From assembly GCF_900104415.1 (NCBI RefSeq), contig NZ_FMXR01000016.1, positions 29,199 through 93,198 on the forward strand: 64,000 bases of DNA. The letters are read 5' to 3'. Shown piece after piece: positions 18,590-27,235 of this stretch. The translations under genes and the position numbers were made by a program. Source of the DNA: Eubacterium oxidoreducens. Lineage in GTDB: Bacteria > Bacillota > Clostridia > Lachnospirales > Lachnospiraceae. Each line of letters starts with the position of its first letter. The first letter of the stretch is position 1. The notes under the pieces are model-generated. The model made no database searches, was not told the origin of the DNA, and saw only the letters and a program-made list of their open reading frames with translations.

Positions 18590-19660
18590 CTATTTCTCTA
18601 CAATTTTCTTTACTGCTTCAATTACAGCTTCACGGCTCATGATGTTACCACCTGAGCACAGGCATGTTTCAATTGGAGCACGTCCCTTAACGCCTGCTTC
18701 TACGTCTTTTACAAACTGAGCAGGAATTGACATCTCTACATCTAAGATTGCCTTTACGTTATCATAGTTGATTTCGTCAAATGCATTGTATGGGAATGGA
18801 TTTACTGTAATCGCACGAACAACACCAACCTTGATGCCTTCTGCGCGAAGGATGTCAGCTACGGATTTACTGATACGAGCTGAGATTCCGTAAGATGCGA
18901 TGATTACTTCAGCATCTTCTGTCATGTATGATTCGTATTCCGGTACCCATGAATCATATAATGCCTGTGCATCTTCGTTCACCTGCTGCATGATGTTGGT
19001 ATCCCAGTTACCAGGCTGAATCCATCCACGATTCTCATAGTCAAGCTCATGTCCTACACAAGCCCACTTCTTCTCTGCTTTGATCTTAGCGATTTCTTCT
19101 TCAGAACGCATTTCCGGAAGCTCTACAGGCTCCATCATTGTTCCGATAACACCGTCTGCAAGAATTAAAACAGGGTTTCTGTCTTCATCTGCATAATCAA
19201 ATGCCTTATATGTCATATCAACTGCTTCTTGTACAGTAGATGGTGCAAATACTCTCATCTGGAATCCACCATTACCGGAAGCTTTTGTTGCCTGGAAGTA
19301 ATCCTGCTGTGCCGGCTGGATTGCTCCTACTCCAGGGCCTCCTCTTGAAATGTTGGCATATACCAGTGGAATACGTGCTGCTGCACAATAAGAGATTCCT
19401 TCACTCTTTAATGCGATTCCAGGGCTTGAAGAAGAAGTCATTGCTCTTGTTCCTGCTGAAGCTGCACCATATGCAATATTAACAGATGCTACTTCTGACT
19501 CACCCTGTACAAAGTTACCGCCTACTTCCGGAAGTCTTCTTGCAAAATATTCCGGAATTTCGTTCTGTGGTGTAATTGGATATCCGGCGAAAAATCTACA
19601 GCCGGATCTTACTGCTGCCTCTGCAATCGCTTCGCAGCCTTTCATTAATACTCGTGCCAT
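18590..19660 (-). CDS. vorB: 2-oxoacid:ferredoxin oxidoreductase alpha subunit (VorB/KorA-like)
   Basis: 356 residues. The segment GCRFFAGYPITPQNEIPEYFARRLPEVGG and SSSSPGIALKSEGISY are hallmarks of the alpha subunit of 2-ketoisovalerate- or 2-oxoglutarate-type ferredoxin oxidoreductases; TDAEVIIASYG-like sequence follows in the C-terminal transketolase-like domain. The gene order ferredoxin, alpha, beta, gamma matches vor/kor operons. The exact 2-oxoacid cannot be settled from motifs; branched-chain 2-oxoacids are plausible given the branched-chain amino acid importer elsewhere in the window. Confidence 0.92.
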   Translation of the reverse strand: MARVLMKGCEAIAEAAVRSGCRFFAGYPITPQNEIPEYFARRLPEVGGNFVQGESEVASVNIAYGAASAGTRAMTSSSSPGIALKSEGISYCAAARIPLVYANISRGGPGVGAIQPAQQDYFQATKASGNGGFQMRVFAPSTVQEAVDMTYKAFDYADEDRNPVLILADGVIGTMMEPVELPEMRSEEEIAKIKAEKKWACVGHELDYENRGWIQPGNWDTNIMQQVNEDAQALYDSWVPEYESYMTEDAEVIIASYGISARISKSVADILRAEGIKVGVVRAITVNPFPYNAFDEINYDNVKAILDVEMSIPAQFVKDVEAGVKGRAPIETCLCSGGNIMSREAVIEAVKKIVEK

Positions 19661-19676
19661 GTTTTATTCACCTTCC

Positions 19677-19880
19677 TTACTTATACACATTAATTGCACC
19701 ATCCGGACAGATACGTCCACAGATAGCACATCCAATACAGTCATCTGGATTCTTTGGATATACATATTCATATCCTTTTGAGTTTACTTTGTCGCCTACT
19801 GCAATTACGCCCTTTGGACAAAACTTGATACAGTAGCCGCAACTCTTACAACGTTCTGCTACTACTTCGATCTTAGCCAT
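19677..19880 (-). CDS. 2x[4Fe-4S] ferredoxin subunit of the 2-oxoacid oxidoreductase
   Basis: 67 residues with two complete cluster motifs, CKSCGYCIKFCP and CIGCAICGRICP. It is the delta subunit that takes electrons from the TPP subunit. First gene of the four-gene operon, with a GAGGAGGA ribosome binding site; 83 bases separate it from the P-loop gene upstream, so both may share a transcript. Confidence 0.95.
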   Translation of the reverse strand: MAKIEVVAERCKSCGYCIKFCPKGVIAVGDKVNSKGYEYVYPKNPDDCIGCAICGRICPDGAINVYK

Positions 19881-19963
19881 ACGCTTAAAATCCTCCTCTC
19901 AAAAATAATATACCTGTTTGAAATTTATTTATCATAACGCTCTCGCGTACAGATCATTGTTAC

Positions 19964-20710
19964 TTAGCCTCTTCCAGGCATCGGCGCCCCGGAAGGCATC
20001 TCATCCTTTAGCCATTCATAGGTCAGATACAAATGAACCGGCAGAATTGGCACATTGCCAAAGTCTTTGACTTCTTCATACAGTTCTTCTCGCACACAGG
20101 CGAAATCAACTGCAATAATATCATCTAATATCTGTTCCATCTTTTGTGACCCTTCTACAAATTCTTTCGTAGTTGTAGTCATTCCATTATTTGGATTATT
20201 CACCATGTGAAGCTTGCCCAACTGAATATGCGATACACCAAGAATCTTGCCTAGTGTCTCATCAATATGCTCTATATCATATGACCACGGGCGATATGCG
20301 TTTAACACATAATAGACGATGCTGTTGTCTTTATTAATCTTCGGTGCGTACCCACCAAGGGCTCTTGCTCCGATGTAATCTCCTCCAACATCCATAACGA
20401 CGTAGCAGCTATCATCTTTTAACAGATGATTAACACCGCCTATCATAGTCGGTGCATCGTAAAACTGCTCTTGAAAATGAAAATGGATACCTTTTTGCTC
20501 CATCAATTCGCATACATCGCGTGAACGAAATAATGGCTTTGTCATATCCAAATCAAAGAAATGTACTTCTTTATCCCCTGCAACCTCTAATAAATATGTT
20601 GCAAAGTTAAGACAGACCTCGCTCTTACCACTTCCGGCCTCTCCTACGAATATGAAATTCGTCTTATCTCCAATCAGTTCTTTCACCTTCATCGAAACTT
20701 CCTGATTCAA
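19964..20710 (-). CDS. P-loop ATP-binding protein linked to the oxidoreductase operon, function unknown
   Basis: 248 residues with an N-terminal Walker A GEAGSGKS (residues about 23-30), a DLDMTKPLF segment and a Walker-B-like YVVMDVGGD near residue 110, resembling MinD/ArsA-type or small SIMIBI NTPases. The end has a PMPGRG tail. The start is TTG at 20710 behind a strong GAGGTGAG site; an in-frame ATG six codons later has a weaker one. It lies just upstream of the oxidoreductase genes and is divergent from a LysR regulator. I do not recognise a characterised homologue; a role in assembly or control of the complex is only guilt by association. Confidence 0.75.
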   Translation of the reverse strand: MNQEVSMKVKELIGDKTNFIFVGEAGSGKSEVCLNFATYLLEVAGDKEVHFFDLDMTKPLFRSRDVCELMEQKGIHFHFQEQFYDAPTMIGGVNHLLKDDSCYVVMDVGGDYIGARALGGYAPKINKDNSIVYYVLNAYRPWSYDIEHIDETLGKILGVSHIQLGKLHMVNNPNNGMTTTTKEFVEGSQKMEQILDDIIAVDFACVREELYEEVKDFGNVPILPVHLYLTYEWLKDEMPSGAPMPGRG

Positions 20711-20836
20711 TATGACTCACCTCGTTTCCGAATTATTATTTTCGTTGTTTTAAATTTTACTACGGTTAGTTTCTTCTTGTGAAGTGAATTTTTGTCGACT
20801 GTCATTCCAAAAATGACTATATCCACCCTTCCTTTC

Positions 20837-20865
20837 TTGAAAAACGCTGTTCTATGCGTTAGAAT
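20837..20865 (+). promoter_or_regulatory. Promoter of the LysR-family regulator gene
   Basis: TTGAAA (20837-20842), 17 bases, TAGAAT (20860-20865). The divergent region 20711-20899 should also carry the promoter of the P-loop gene and the LysR operator, but I see no clear palindrome. Confidence 0.55.
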
Positions 20866-20899
20866 TAGGCTGTATAGGAATTTTTAAGAGGGTATTACT

Positions 20900-21835
20900 A
20901 TGGAAATCAAACAATTAGAATATTTCGTACAGATTGTAGACTGTGGAACCTTTTCCGCTGCTGCACAAAAAAACTTTATTACACAATCTGCTTTAAGTAA
21001 GATCATAAAAAAACTGGAAAATGAACTTGGTACCGACTTATTATACAGCCAGGGCAAGAATACTATCCCTACGGATACCGGCAAGATTTTATATCTTCAG
21101 GCCAAGAAAATTCTTCACGAATGTTCCGTTGCGGTGAATCAGATTGAAGCTGCTAAGGGCAACCCTACCGGTTCACTTCGAATCTCTGTATCCGGTCCTT
21201 GGAACCGTCTGACCAATGTCTATCATATGATTACAGACTTTGTTCAGCGTTATCCGGACATTGTCCTTGATGTGGAGCGTCTTGCTTCTAATATTTACCG
21301 TGAGAATCTCACCAGTGGTAATACCGACATTGCCATTGTTTGTGGCACTCCACAAGCCGAGACGCAGTTTGAAAGAATCGAGCTTCTAAAATCCCGCTAT
21401 TATCTGTTAATGCCGGATGATCATCCGCTTGCAGCAAAGGATCTTATTTTCTGGGAAGATATTCTTGATGTACCTCTTGCGTTATTCCCTGAGAACTATC
21501 AGCTCCATCAGCTCGTTCTTGAGAATTTTCACAAGCTCGGTAAGAAACCTAATATTCGAATGACATCTGACCAACCAGATCTTTTGCTTCATGTTGCTGC
21601 TTTTAATCACTGGTGTACGATTTGGGGAGACCAACCAACAATTGATGACGAGGAAGCTCATGGTATGAAGTCTGTCCCGATGGATGTGGAGCATGTATTT
21701 TCTCTTCTGCGCAGAAATGAGGCTTATGGTTCTCAAGCGGAAAGAACATTTATTGAATTTGTAAAATCTCATTGGGATGAATACAAGGATGAACCTCCTG
21801 TCGGACATATGGTTTCGCTGGGATCTATGATTTAG
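20900..21835 (+). CDS. LysR-family transcriptional regulator
   Basis: 311 residues. N-terminal winged helix MEIKQLEYFVQIVDCGTFSAAAQKNFITQSALSKIIKKLENELGT is a textbook LysR domain; residues about 90-295 are the periplasmic-binding-like effector domain. GAGGG precedes the ATG. LysR regulators commonly control the divergently transcribed neighbour, here the P-loop gene and the 2-oxoacid oxidoreductase operon, with a 2-oxoacid or related metabolite as possible effector. Confidence 0.93.
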   Translation: MEIKQLEYFVQIVDCGTFSAAAQKNFITQSALSKIIKKLENELGTDLLYSQGKNTIPTDTGKILYLQAKKILHECSVAVNQIEAAKGNPTGSLRISVSGPWNRLTNVYHMITDFVQRYPDIVLDVERLASNIYRENLTSGNTDIAIVCGTPQAETQFERIELLKSRYYLLMPDDHPLAAKDLIFWEDILDVPLALFPENYQLHQLVLENFHKLGKKPNIRMTSDQPDLLLHVAAFNHWCTIWGDQPTIDDEEAHGMKSVPMDVEHVFSLLRRNEAYGSQAERTFIEFVKSHWDEYKDEPPVGHMVSLGSMI

Positions 21836-22270
21836 CTTTGTTTCGCTGTCGCTGTTTTGCGGCGGAAATCGCTTCACAGTGGATTTTCGGCCGGAAACCT
21901 TCCAGCGACCGGAAAGGATACATTTTCGAATGCACATCGAGAGCCGCCGATTCTTGACGAGCATCATTAGCGAGCTACGGACGAACCGAGGCTGCCTCGG
22001 ATTACATAAATAAAACAAATAGCTGGTCTGCGAAGCAGACTAGGAATAACAAAATCACGACCTGCAAGCTCGCTTGCACATGGTCGTGATTTTTATTATT
22101 CCGAAGGGGTGTCGTAGACACACCCGCTATTTGTTTTTTGATCCCCATCCTAGCAGAACACGGTCGTCAGCGAGCGCATCAAAGATGCGCCGGAAAGAAG
22201 CGAATAGCGGCGGGTCGGTGCAGGCGAAAATAGTATGCCTTGAAGGGAGCGCCCTCTCTCAGCCGAAACC
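21836..22270 (+). other. GC-rich non-coding region rich in hairpins
   Basis: Between the convergent LysR and glgB stop codons. It contains a CCGAGG-CTG-CCTCGG hairpin (21986-22000), a 126-bp four-way junction (22012-22137, listed separately) and a GCGCATC-AAA-GATGCGC hairpin (22174-22190). Base composition is richer in G and C than the flanking genes. I find no protein-coding frame with a ribosome binding site. It may be a mobile or dispersed palindromic element, or serve as a bidirectional terminator. Confidence 0.6.
22012..22137. repeat. Four-way-junction palindromic element
   Basis: The outer arms AAAACAAATAGC (22012-22023) and GCTATTTGTTTT (22126-22137) pair perfectly over 12 bp. Inside are three hairpins: GTCTGC-GAA-GCAGAC (22026-22040, extendable by two pairs), a long stem 22043-22102 (GGAATAA/TTATTCC plus AAAATCACGACC/GGTCGTGATTTT plus TGCAAG/CTTGCA), and 22106-22125 (eight pairs, one bulged A). 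Nearly every base is paired. The plus strand ends in a T-run, so it could terminate LysR transcription. Confidence 0.65.
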
Positions 22271-24175
22271 CTAATTATAATGGAACACCGCAACACCATA
22301 TCCTGTCAGCGGATAAGCAATCGAGTAATCTCTACCGTCACACTCCGAAAGCTCCGCCTCAAATGTATAATCTTTCGACTCTATTAACAACTCATTTAGC
22401 TGCATATCCTGCGTATAAATTAACTTGTACTTTCCCTTCTTTGGGACTCCCACGCGATAATCATTACGCTCAACCGGTGTAAAGTTCACCACAAACAACA
22501 GATTCTTTTTACCCGTAGGACTTTTTCTTACAAAACTAAAAATACTGCGATCGGCATCATTGGCGTTAATCCACTCAAAAGCATCCCATTTTCTCTCATT
22601 TGTATAAAGGCACGGATATTTTTTATAAATCCCAAGTAACCCTTTTACAAATAAGCGAAGATCCGCATGCTCAGGATCATCAAGCAGATACCAATCCAAC
22701 TCGCGTTCTTCCGCCCACTCACGTTCCTGGCCAAATTCCTGACCCATAAACAATAATTTCTTGCCGGGATGGCCAAGCATAAATGCATACCCTGCCTTAA
22801 GATTGCGGAACTTATCGGTCTTAAATCCTGGCATCTTATTTAGCATTGAACACTTAAGATGAACCACTTCATCATGAGAAAGCACCAGAATATAATCCTC
22901 TGATTCATTGTAACTCATTCCAAATGTCATCTTATTATGAGAACCCTTTCGCATGATCGGATCCAGCTTCATATAATCCAAAAAATCATGCATCCATCCC
23001 ATATTCCATTTATAGGAGAAGTTAAGTCCTCCATCGGCTGCCTCACCGGTAATCTTTGGCCATGCTGTTGATTCTTCCGCAATCATAAAAGTACCCGGAT
23101 TACGTCCAAGAACCAACGTATTTAAATGGCGAAAGAATTCTACCGCTTCAAGGTTTTCATTTCCACCATATTTATTTGCTATCCACCCACCATCCTTTTT
23201 TCCATAATCGAGATACAGCATCGAAGCGACTGCATCCACACGAAGTCCGTCCACATGAAACTCTTCAATCCAATTTAACGCACTGCCGATTAAAAAATTG
23301 CAGACTTCATTTTTACCATAATTGAAAATCTTCGTTCCCCAATCCGGATGCTCTCCCATACGAGGATCCGGATATTCATAAAGAGGCTCCCCGTCAAATT
23401 CCCGAAGACCTGCTTCGTCCTTAGGAAAATGTGCAGGTACCCAGTCCAAAATCACACCTATATTATTTTTGTGCATTGTGTCGACAAAATATTTAAAATC
23501 TTCCGGCGTGCCATAGCGAGAGGTCGGAGCATAATATCCGGTTACCTGATAGCCCCAGGAGCCGTCAAACGGATACTCACTGATTCCCATGAGCTCAACA
23601 TGTGTGTATCCCATCTCTTTTATATATTCACACAGACTCTGCGCAAGTTCCCGATAGGTATACATCCCTTCAATCCCCTCGTCCGTTGTAAAATGACGCT
23701 TCCAGGAAGCCGGGTGTACCTCATATATCGCCATCGGAATATCCTTAGAACTGTCTATCTTCTTTCGTTTGTTCATCCACTTGGTATCTTTCCACTTGTA
23801 TGAACTACTGTCGAAAATTTTAGATGAAGTTCCCGGTCGAAGCTCCGCATAGGAAGCATAAGGATCTGCTTTATAAATCCTTCTGCCATCCTGTGTTTCA
23901 ATGAGGTATTTGTACATCTCTCCGTTAACTCTTCCCGGGACAAATAGCTCATAGATTCCAAGTGGCTCTAAACGTTGCATAGCATACTCATCTTGAGCCT
24001 GCCAATCCGTAAATTCTCCAATCACCCACACTCGATGTGCATGTGGCGCCCAAACGCTGAATCGAACTCCGCTGGCACCGTCTCGTTCATCATAATGCGC
24101 ACCTAATTTTTTGTAAATCTCATAATGTCTGCCATTACCAAACAGATACATGTCGTATTCTGAGAAACCACTCAT
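22271..24175 (-). CDS. glgB: 1,4-alpha-glucan branching enzyme
   Basis: 634 residues, GH13 branching enzyme making alpha-1,6 branches in glycogen. N-terminal CBM48 (residues about 30-115, GVRFSVWAPHAHRVWVIGEF), then the catalytic barrel with DWVPAHFPKDEAGL, GLRVDAVASMLYLDY (nucleophile Asp), AEESTAWP (acid Glu) and LSHDEVVH (third carboxylate), and a C-terminal beta domain. Slightly shorter than long-N-terminus GlgB. It is not beside other glycogen genes; the nearest coding neighbour upstream (30 bases) is the TPR/AAA protein gene, with which it may be co-transcribed. Confidence 0.96.
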   Translation of the reverse strand: MSGFSEYDMYLFGNGRHYEIYKKLGAHYDERDGASGVRFSVWAPHAHRVWVIGEFTDWQAQDEYAMQRLEPLGIYELFVPGRVNGEMYKYLIETQDGRRIYKADPYASYAELRPGTSSKIFDSSSYKWKDTKWMNKRKKIDSSKDIPMAIYEVHPASWKRHFTTDEGIEGMYTYRELAQSLCEYIKEMGYTHVELMGISEYPFDGSWGYQVTGYYAPTSRYGTPEDFKYFVDTMHKNNIGVILDWVPAHFPKDEAGLREFDGEPLYEYPDPRMGEHPDWGTKIFNYGKNEVCNFLIGSALNWIEEFHVDGLRVDAVASMLYLDYGKKDGGWIANKYGGNENLEAVEFFRHLNTLVLGRNPGTFMIAEESTAWPKITGEAADGGLNFSYKWNMGWMHDFLDYMKLDPIMRKGSHNKMTFGMSYNESEDYILVLSHDEVVHLKCSMLNKMPGFKTDKFRNLKAGYAFMLGHPGKKLLFMGQEFGQEREWAEERELDWYLLDDPEHADLRLFVKGLLGIYKKYPCLYTNERKWDAFEWINANDADRSIFSFVRKSPTGKKNLLFVVNFTPVERNDYRVGVPKKGKYKLIYTQDMQLNELLIESKDYTFEAELSECDGRDYSIAYPLTGYGVAVFHYN

Positions 24176-24205
24176 ATTAATCCCTCACTTTGCTGCCGAT
24201 TTTGC

Positions 24206-27052
24206 CTACACTTCAAAGTCCTTTTCTACTAATGTCTTAAGACCTTCCTCAGATTTATTCTTAGAAAATACATTGCCAAATGCTTTTCGAAAACTGCTCT
24301 TTTCTGAATTCTCAATTGCTTCATCCAAGATGTCCTTTACCTCTGTCAGTGTTGTCGCCTGATCAATTCGTTGCACATTTCCAATCCGGTTATACAACGC
24401 AAGAATTCCCATTTCATCAATGGTATATCCTTCATCCTTTGCATAACGCCTTGCAAAAGTAACCAGTTCATCACTAGTGAAAATCGGAATAGAAATCTTC
24501 TCCGTAAATTTCTTGGCAAATGACGGATCCAGTCTCATAGCATCTTCTATACCAAGTCTTGTATCTTCAAGGATAACCAATAGTCCTCCTGTATCCTGTT
24601 CCATCAGCTGTGCAAGAACACGAGCCGTTCCGCTTGTAAGATCTCCGGCCTTTTCGATGATTAAACAACCGCCTCGAACTTTTTCAAATACTTTCGAAAT
24701 ATCTTTTTGATTCAATGAATCGGCATAGATTCTGCCCGGTCGCCCAATCATGCGTCCTGTTTTTTGCTGCAATGCTTTTAGTAGATTTGATGCCATCTGC
24801 GTCTTACCGCTTCCCGGATAACCCTGAATGATGATATTACCACTGGCAGATGTACCATCCGCATCCCGCATTCTTTTGGCAGCACCCACAAGAACCTGAC
24901 ATATCTGTCTTTCCATTCCACTAACAGGGACAAAATAAGAAAATGTCTTCTTTTGTTCTTCCGTCAATTCCTCTTGATCGTATTCATCAAAATCATCTTC
25001 CGGCTCAGCAATCTGAGGCATCTCATCTTCCTCTGCAAGATCTGCAATTACCGGCATCGTAATATTTTTTCGTAAATAATCGTCATCTCCAATTGCGTCC
25101 GCAATGAGCTGCGCTTCTTTACGTTCCTTATCCTGCTCCTTTTTCGCTTCATCAATAATAAGTTGATCAAGCGATGGCAACTTTTGCGTCGGATCTGGAA
25201 GTTTGTTCTCCGGTTTCTTTAGCAATTCTTCGATACCCTGACCGGCCTTCTTAAGCTGTCCAATTCCTTCACTCAATATTCCTGACAGTTCCTGCTTTAA
25301 GATATCCGTAATTCCATCCGCCTCTTTTTCCGCTTTCTCCATAGCCTCTTGCGAATCATCCTCATCTTGTGCCGGCGCAGGGCCCGTTTCTTTAACATCC
25401 GGCTCTTTAGCCTCTTCAATCTGTTCGACCTGTTCCGGCTCAGATGAATCCTCCGGCTCCTTCGCTTCCGGCATCTCTTCTTCCGGTTCATAAGTCGATT
25501 GCTGCGTATAACCACTACCCATCTCAAAATCATCAAGGTCAAATTCAATCTCGTCAGATGCTGTTTCCGGCTCTTGTGTATCCTGCGGCACTGCAAAATA
25601 GTTTATCGGCTCATCCTCATCTTCTATCGACTGTTCCGGCTGATATTCATCCACAGACTGCTCTGGCTCCTTCGATTCTTCCATCTGCGAAAACGTCTCC
25701 TCCGGTTCTTCCGTACTAATATACGGCGCCGGCTCCTCGTTTGATAAGGAAAGATTCGGCATAGGTACTGACGAGTCTATTTCCGGAATGTATTCTTGTG
25801 TCGGCTCAATCTTATTCTTCAAGCTCTCCGGCTCATTTTCGCCTTGTTCTGCCTGATAAGAAGCTTCAATCTGAGGCATTACATCTTGAAGTTTTTCCAT
25901 CAGATTGCCGGTTTCCTGCAATGCTCTTTGCTTTGCAGACGCTAGCTTGCGCATCTTCGCATTTTCCATTGCAACTTCTGCGGCATGCTTGGTCTTTTCC
26001 CACTCTGCAAGGATATCGTCAATGCTGATCTGACCGGTAATCTGCCGTTCCAGCTCATTACCCTCCGGAACCTTCATACTAATCTGACCATCATAATCCT
26101 CTGCTAAAAGTTCTTGAAAATCATTCTTAAGTGTTCCGTCAATCTCAGCTTCTTCCTCCATGGCACTAAGGCGCTGTGCCTTCTCTTCCACTTGTGGATT
26201 GACCTGTAGATACGGAATCTCTGCGGCCATCTTCTTAACATTATTTAAGGTGTCCGCAACCTCTTCCTTCTCCTTTGCATCCATAATCTCCTGCATAGAT
26301 CTTGCGAGCTCTGCCTGAAGATTCACCGTATTAAACTTGCTCGGATTCGTCTTTACAGTCGGAATCTTAACCGGAGAATTCACAATCTCTCCGGATTCTA
26401 AATCGTCCGTAGGACGCACTTCCACAATTCCACTTCTACTTTGCTTAAGCTGACGATACTTATCTTCCTGATGTCGTGTGAGCGGTTGATAAAGCATCTT
26501 AAGCTCTAAAGCTTTCTCAACATAAATACCATCACCAAACCACAATTCAAGTTCGTCACATTCTTCTACACACTGATCACCCATCCCTGCCTTATGGTAG
26601 AGATAAGCCAATTCATAGGACCATTCCTCCGAATAATCCAATTCTTTATACTCTTCAAGTATTCCAATCTGCTCTTGCAAAGATGCACCAAGAGCCTTTG
26701 CCAAATGGTAACGCAATATAAACTTCATCGGATCTTGCGGCGCAATTTCGAGAAATTCATTATAATAATTTCTTGCAGATTCCAGCTGACCGGCCTTAAT
26801 CGCAACACAGGTTAATTCATATACGATATTTCGTCCAATCGGCGAACGATCATAGGCCATTAATAAAAGTTCTATACTGTCATCATAACGACCAACTTGT
26901 TCATACACCTTGCCAATGTGTGCCAGCGTATTGGAATTCTTAACTTTCTTCCAATTAATTCCGTCTGCAATCTCAGCGGCCGTTGTATAATCATTCTCAT
27001 TAATCAGACTTTTAATCTGTTGCATTTTTACTTTATATTCATACTTGTCCAA
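24206..27052 (-). CDS. TPR protein with a C-terminal CbxX/EccA-like AAA domain, catalytic residues degenerate
   Basis: 948 residues, TTG start supported by GAGGTG. Residues about 1-200 are TPR-like helical repeats; about 300-680 are acidic, Pro/Glu/Ser-rich and probably disordered; about 720-930 are an AAA domain. Walker A is intact (GYPGSGKT, near 745), but the Walker B position reads CLIIEKAGDL where related CbxX-type ATPases have LFIDEA, replacing the catalytic Asp-Glu by Glu-Lys. The later DPSFAKKF and YAKDEGYTID segments match the CbxX/EccA lineage (arginine-finger and sensor region). The domain order TPR then AAA recalls EccA of type VII secretion, but no ESX genes are nearby. Function unknown. 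Confidence 0.8.
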   Translation of the reverse strand: MDKYEYKVKMQQIKSLINENDYTTAAEIADGINWKKVKNSNTLAHIGKVYEQVGRYDDSIELLLMAYDRSPIGRNIVYELTCVAIKAGQLESARNYYNEFLEIAPQDPMKFILRYHLAKALGASLQEQIGILEEYKELDYSEEWSYELAYLYHKAGMGDQCVEECDELELWFGDGIYVEKALELKMLYQPLTRHQEDKYRQLKQSRSGIVEVRPTDDLESGEIVNSPVKIPTVKTNPSKFNTVNLQAELARSMQEIMDAKEKEEVADTLNNVKKMAAEIPYLQVNPQVEEKAQRLSAMEEEAEIDGTLKNDFQELLAEDYDGQISMKVPEGNELERQITGQISIDDILAEWEKTKHAAEVAMENAKMRKLASAKQRALQETGNLMEKLQDVMPQIEASYQAEQGENEPESLKNKIEPTQEYIPEIDSSVPMPNLSLSNEEPAPYISTEEPEETFSQMEESKEPEQSVDEYQPEQSIEDEDEPINYFAVPQDTQEPETASDEIEFDLDDFEMGSGYTQQSTYEPEEEMPEAKEPEDSSEPEQVEQIEEAKEPDVKETGPAPAQDEDDSQEAMEKAEKEADGITDILKQELSGILSEGIGQLKKAGQGIEELLKKPENKLPDPTQKLPSLDQLIIDEAKKEQDKERKEAQLIADAIGDDDYLRKNITMPVIADLAEEDEMPQIAEPEDDFDEYDQEELTEEQKKTFSYFVPVSGMERQICQVLVGAAKRMRDADGTSASGNIIIQGYPGSGKTQMASNLLKALQQKTGRMIGRPGRIYADSLNQKDISKVFEKVRGGCLIIEKAGDLTSGTARVLAQLMEQDTGGLLVILEDTRLGIEDAMRLDPSFAKKFTEKISIPIFTSDELVTFARRYAKDEGYTIDEMGILALYNRIGNVQRIDQATTLTEVKDILDEAIENSEKSSFRKAFGNVFSKNKSEEGLKTLVEKDFEV

Positions 27053-27181
27053 AACTTACACCTCAAAAGTTTTCTATTCATACGATCGTGTCACTTTCCT
27101 TGAAAAAAGCCGACTTTCCCATCGTTTTCATAAACCAAATTTTACCATAGGCACTACTTATTGTCAAAATGACAAAGCCCC

Positions 27182-27226
27182 AAAAAAAGGCTTAAAACCC
27201 GCTATTTTAAGGGGTTCTAAGCCTTT
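27182..27226 (-). terminator. Intrinsic terminator of the AI-2E-type permease gene
   Basis: AAAGGCTTA/TAAGCCTTT and AACCC/GGGTT stems around a small loop, with a run of seven T residues on the minus strand, ten bases after the stop codon. Confidence 0.85.
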
Positions 27227-27235
27227 AATAAAACC

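Noticed and set aside
22012..22137. Retron-like msr/msd RNA
   Set aside because: The nested hairpins recall one, but there is no reverse transcriptase gene and no effector nearby.
24206..27052. Type VII secretion ATPase EccA
   Set aside because: Domain order is similar but no EsxA/EccC-type genes are near and Walker B is disrupted.
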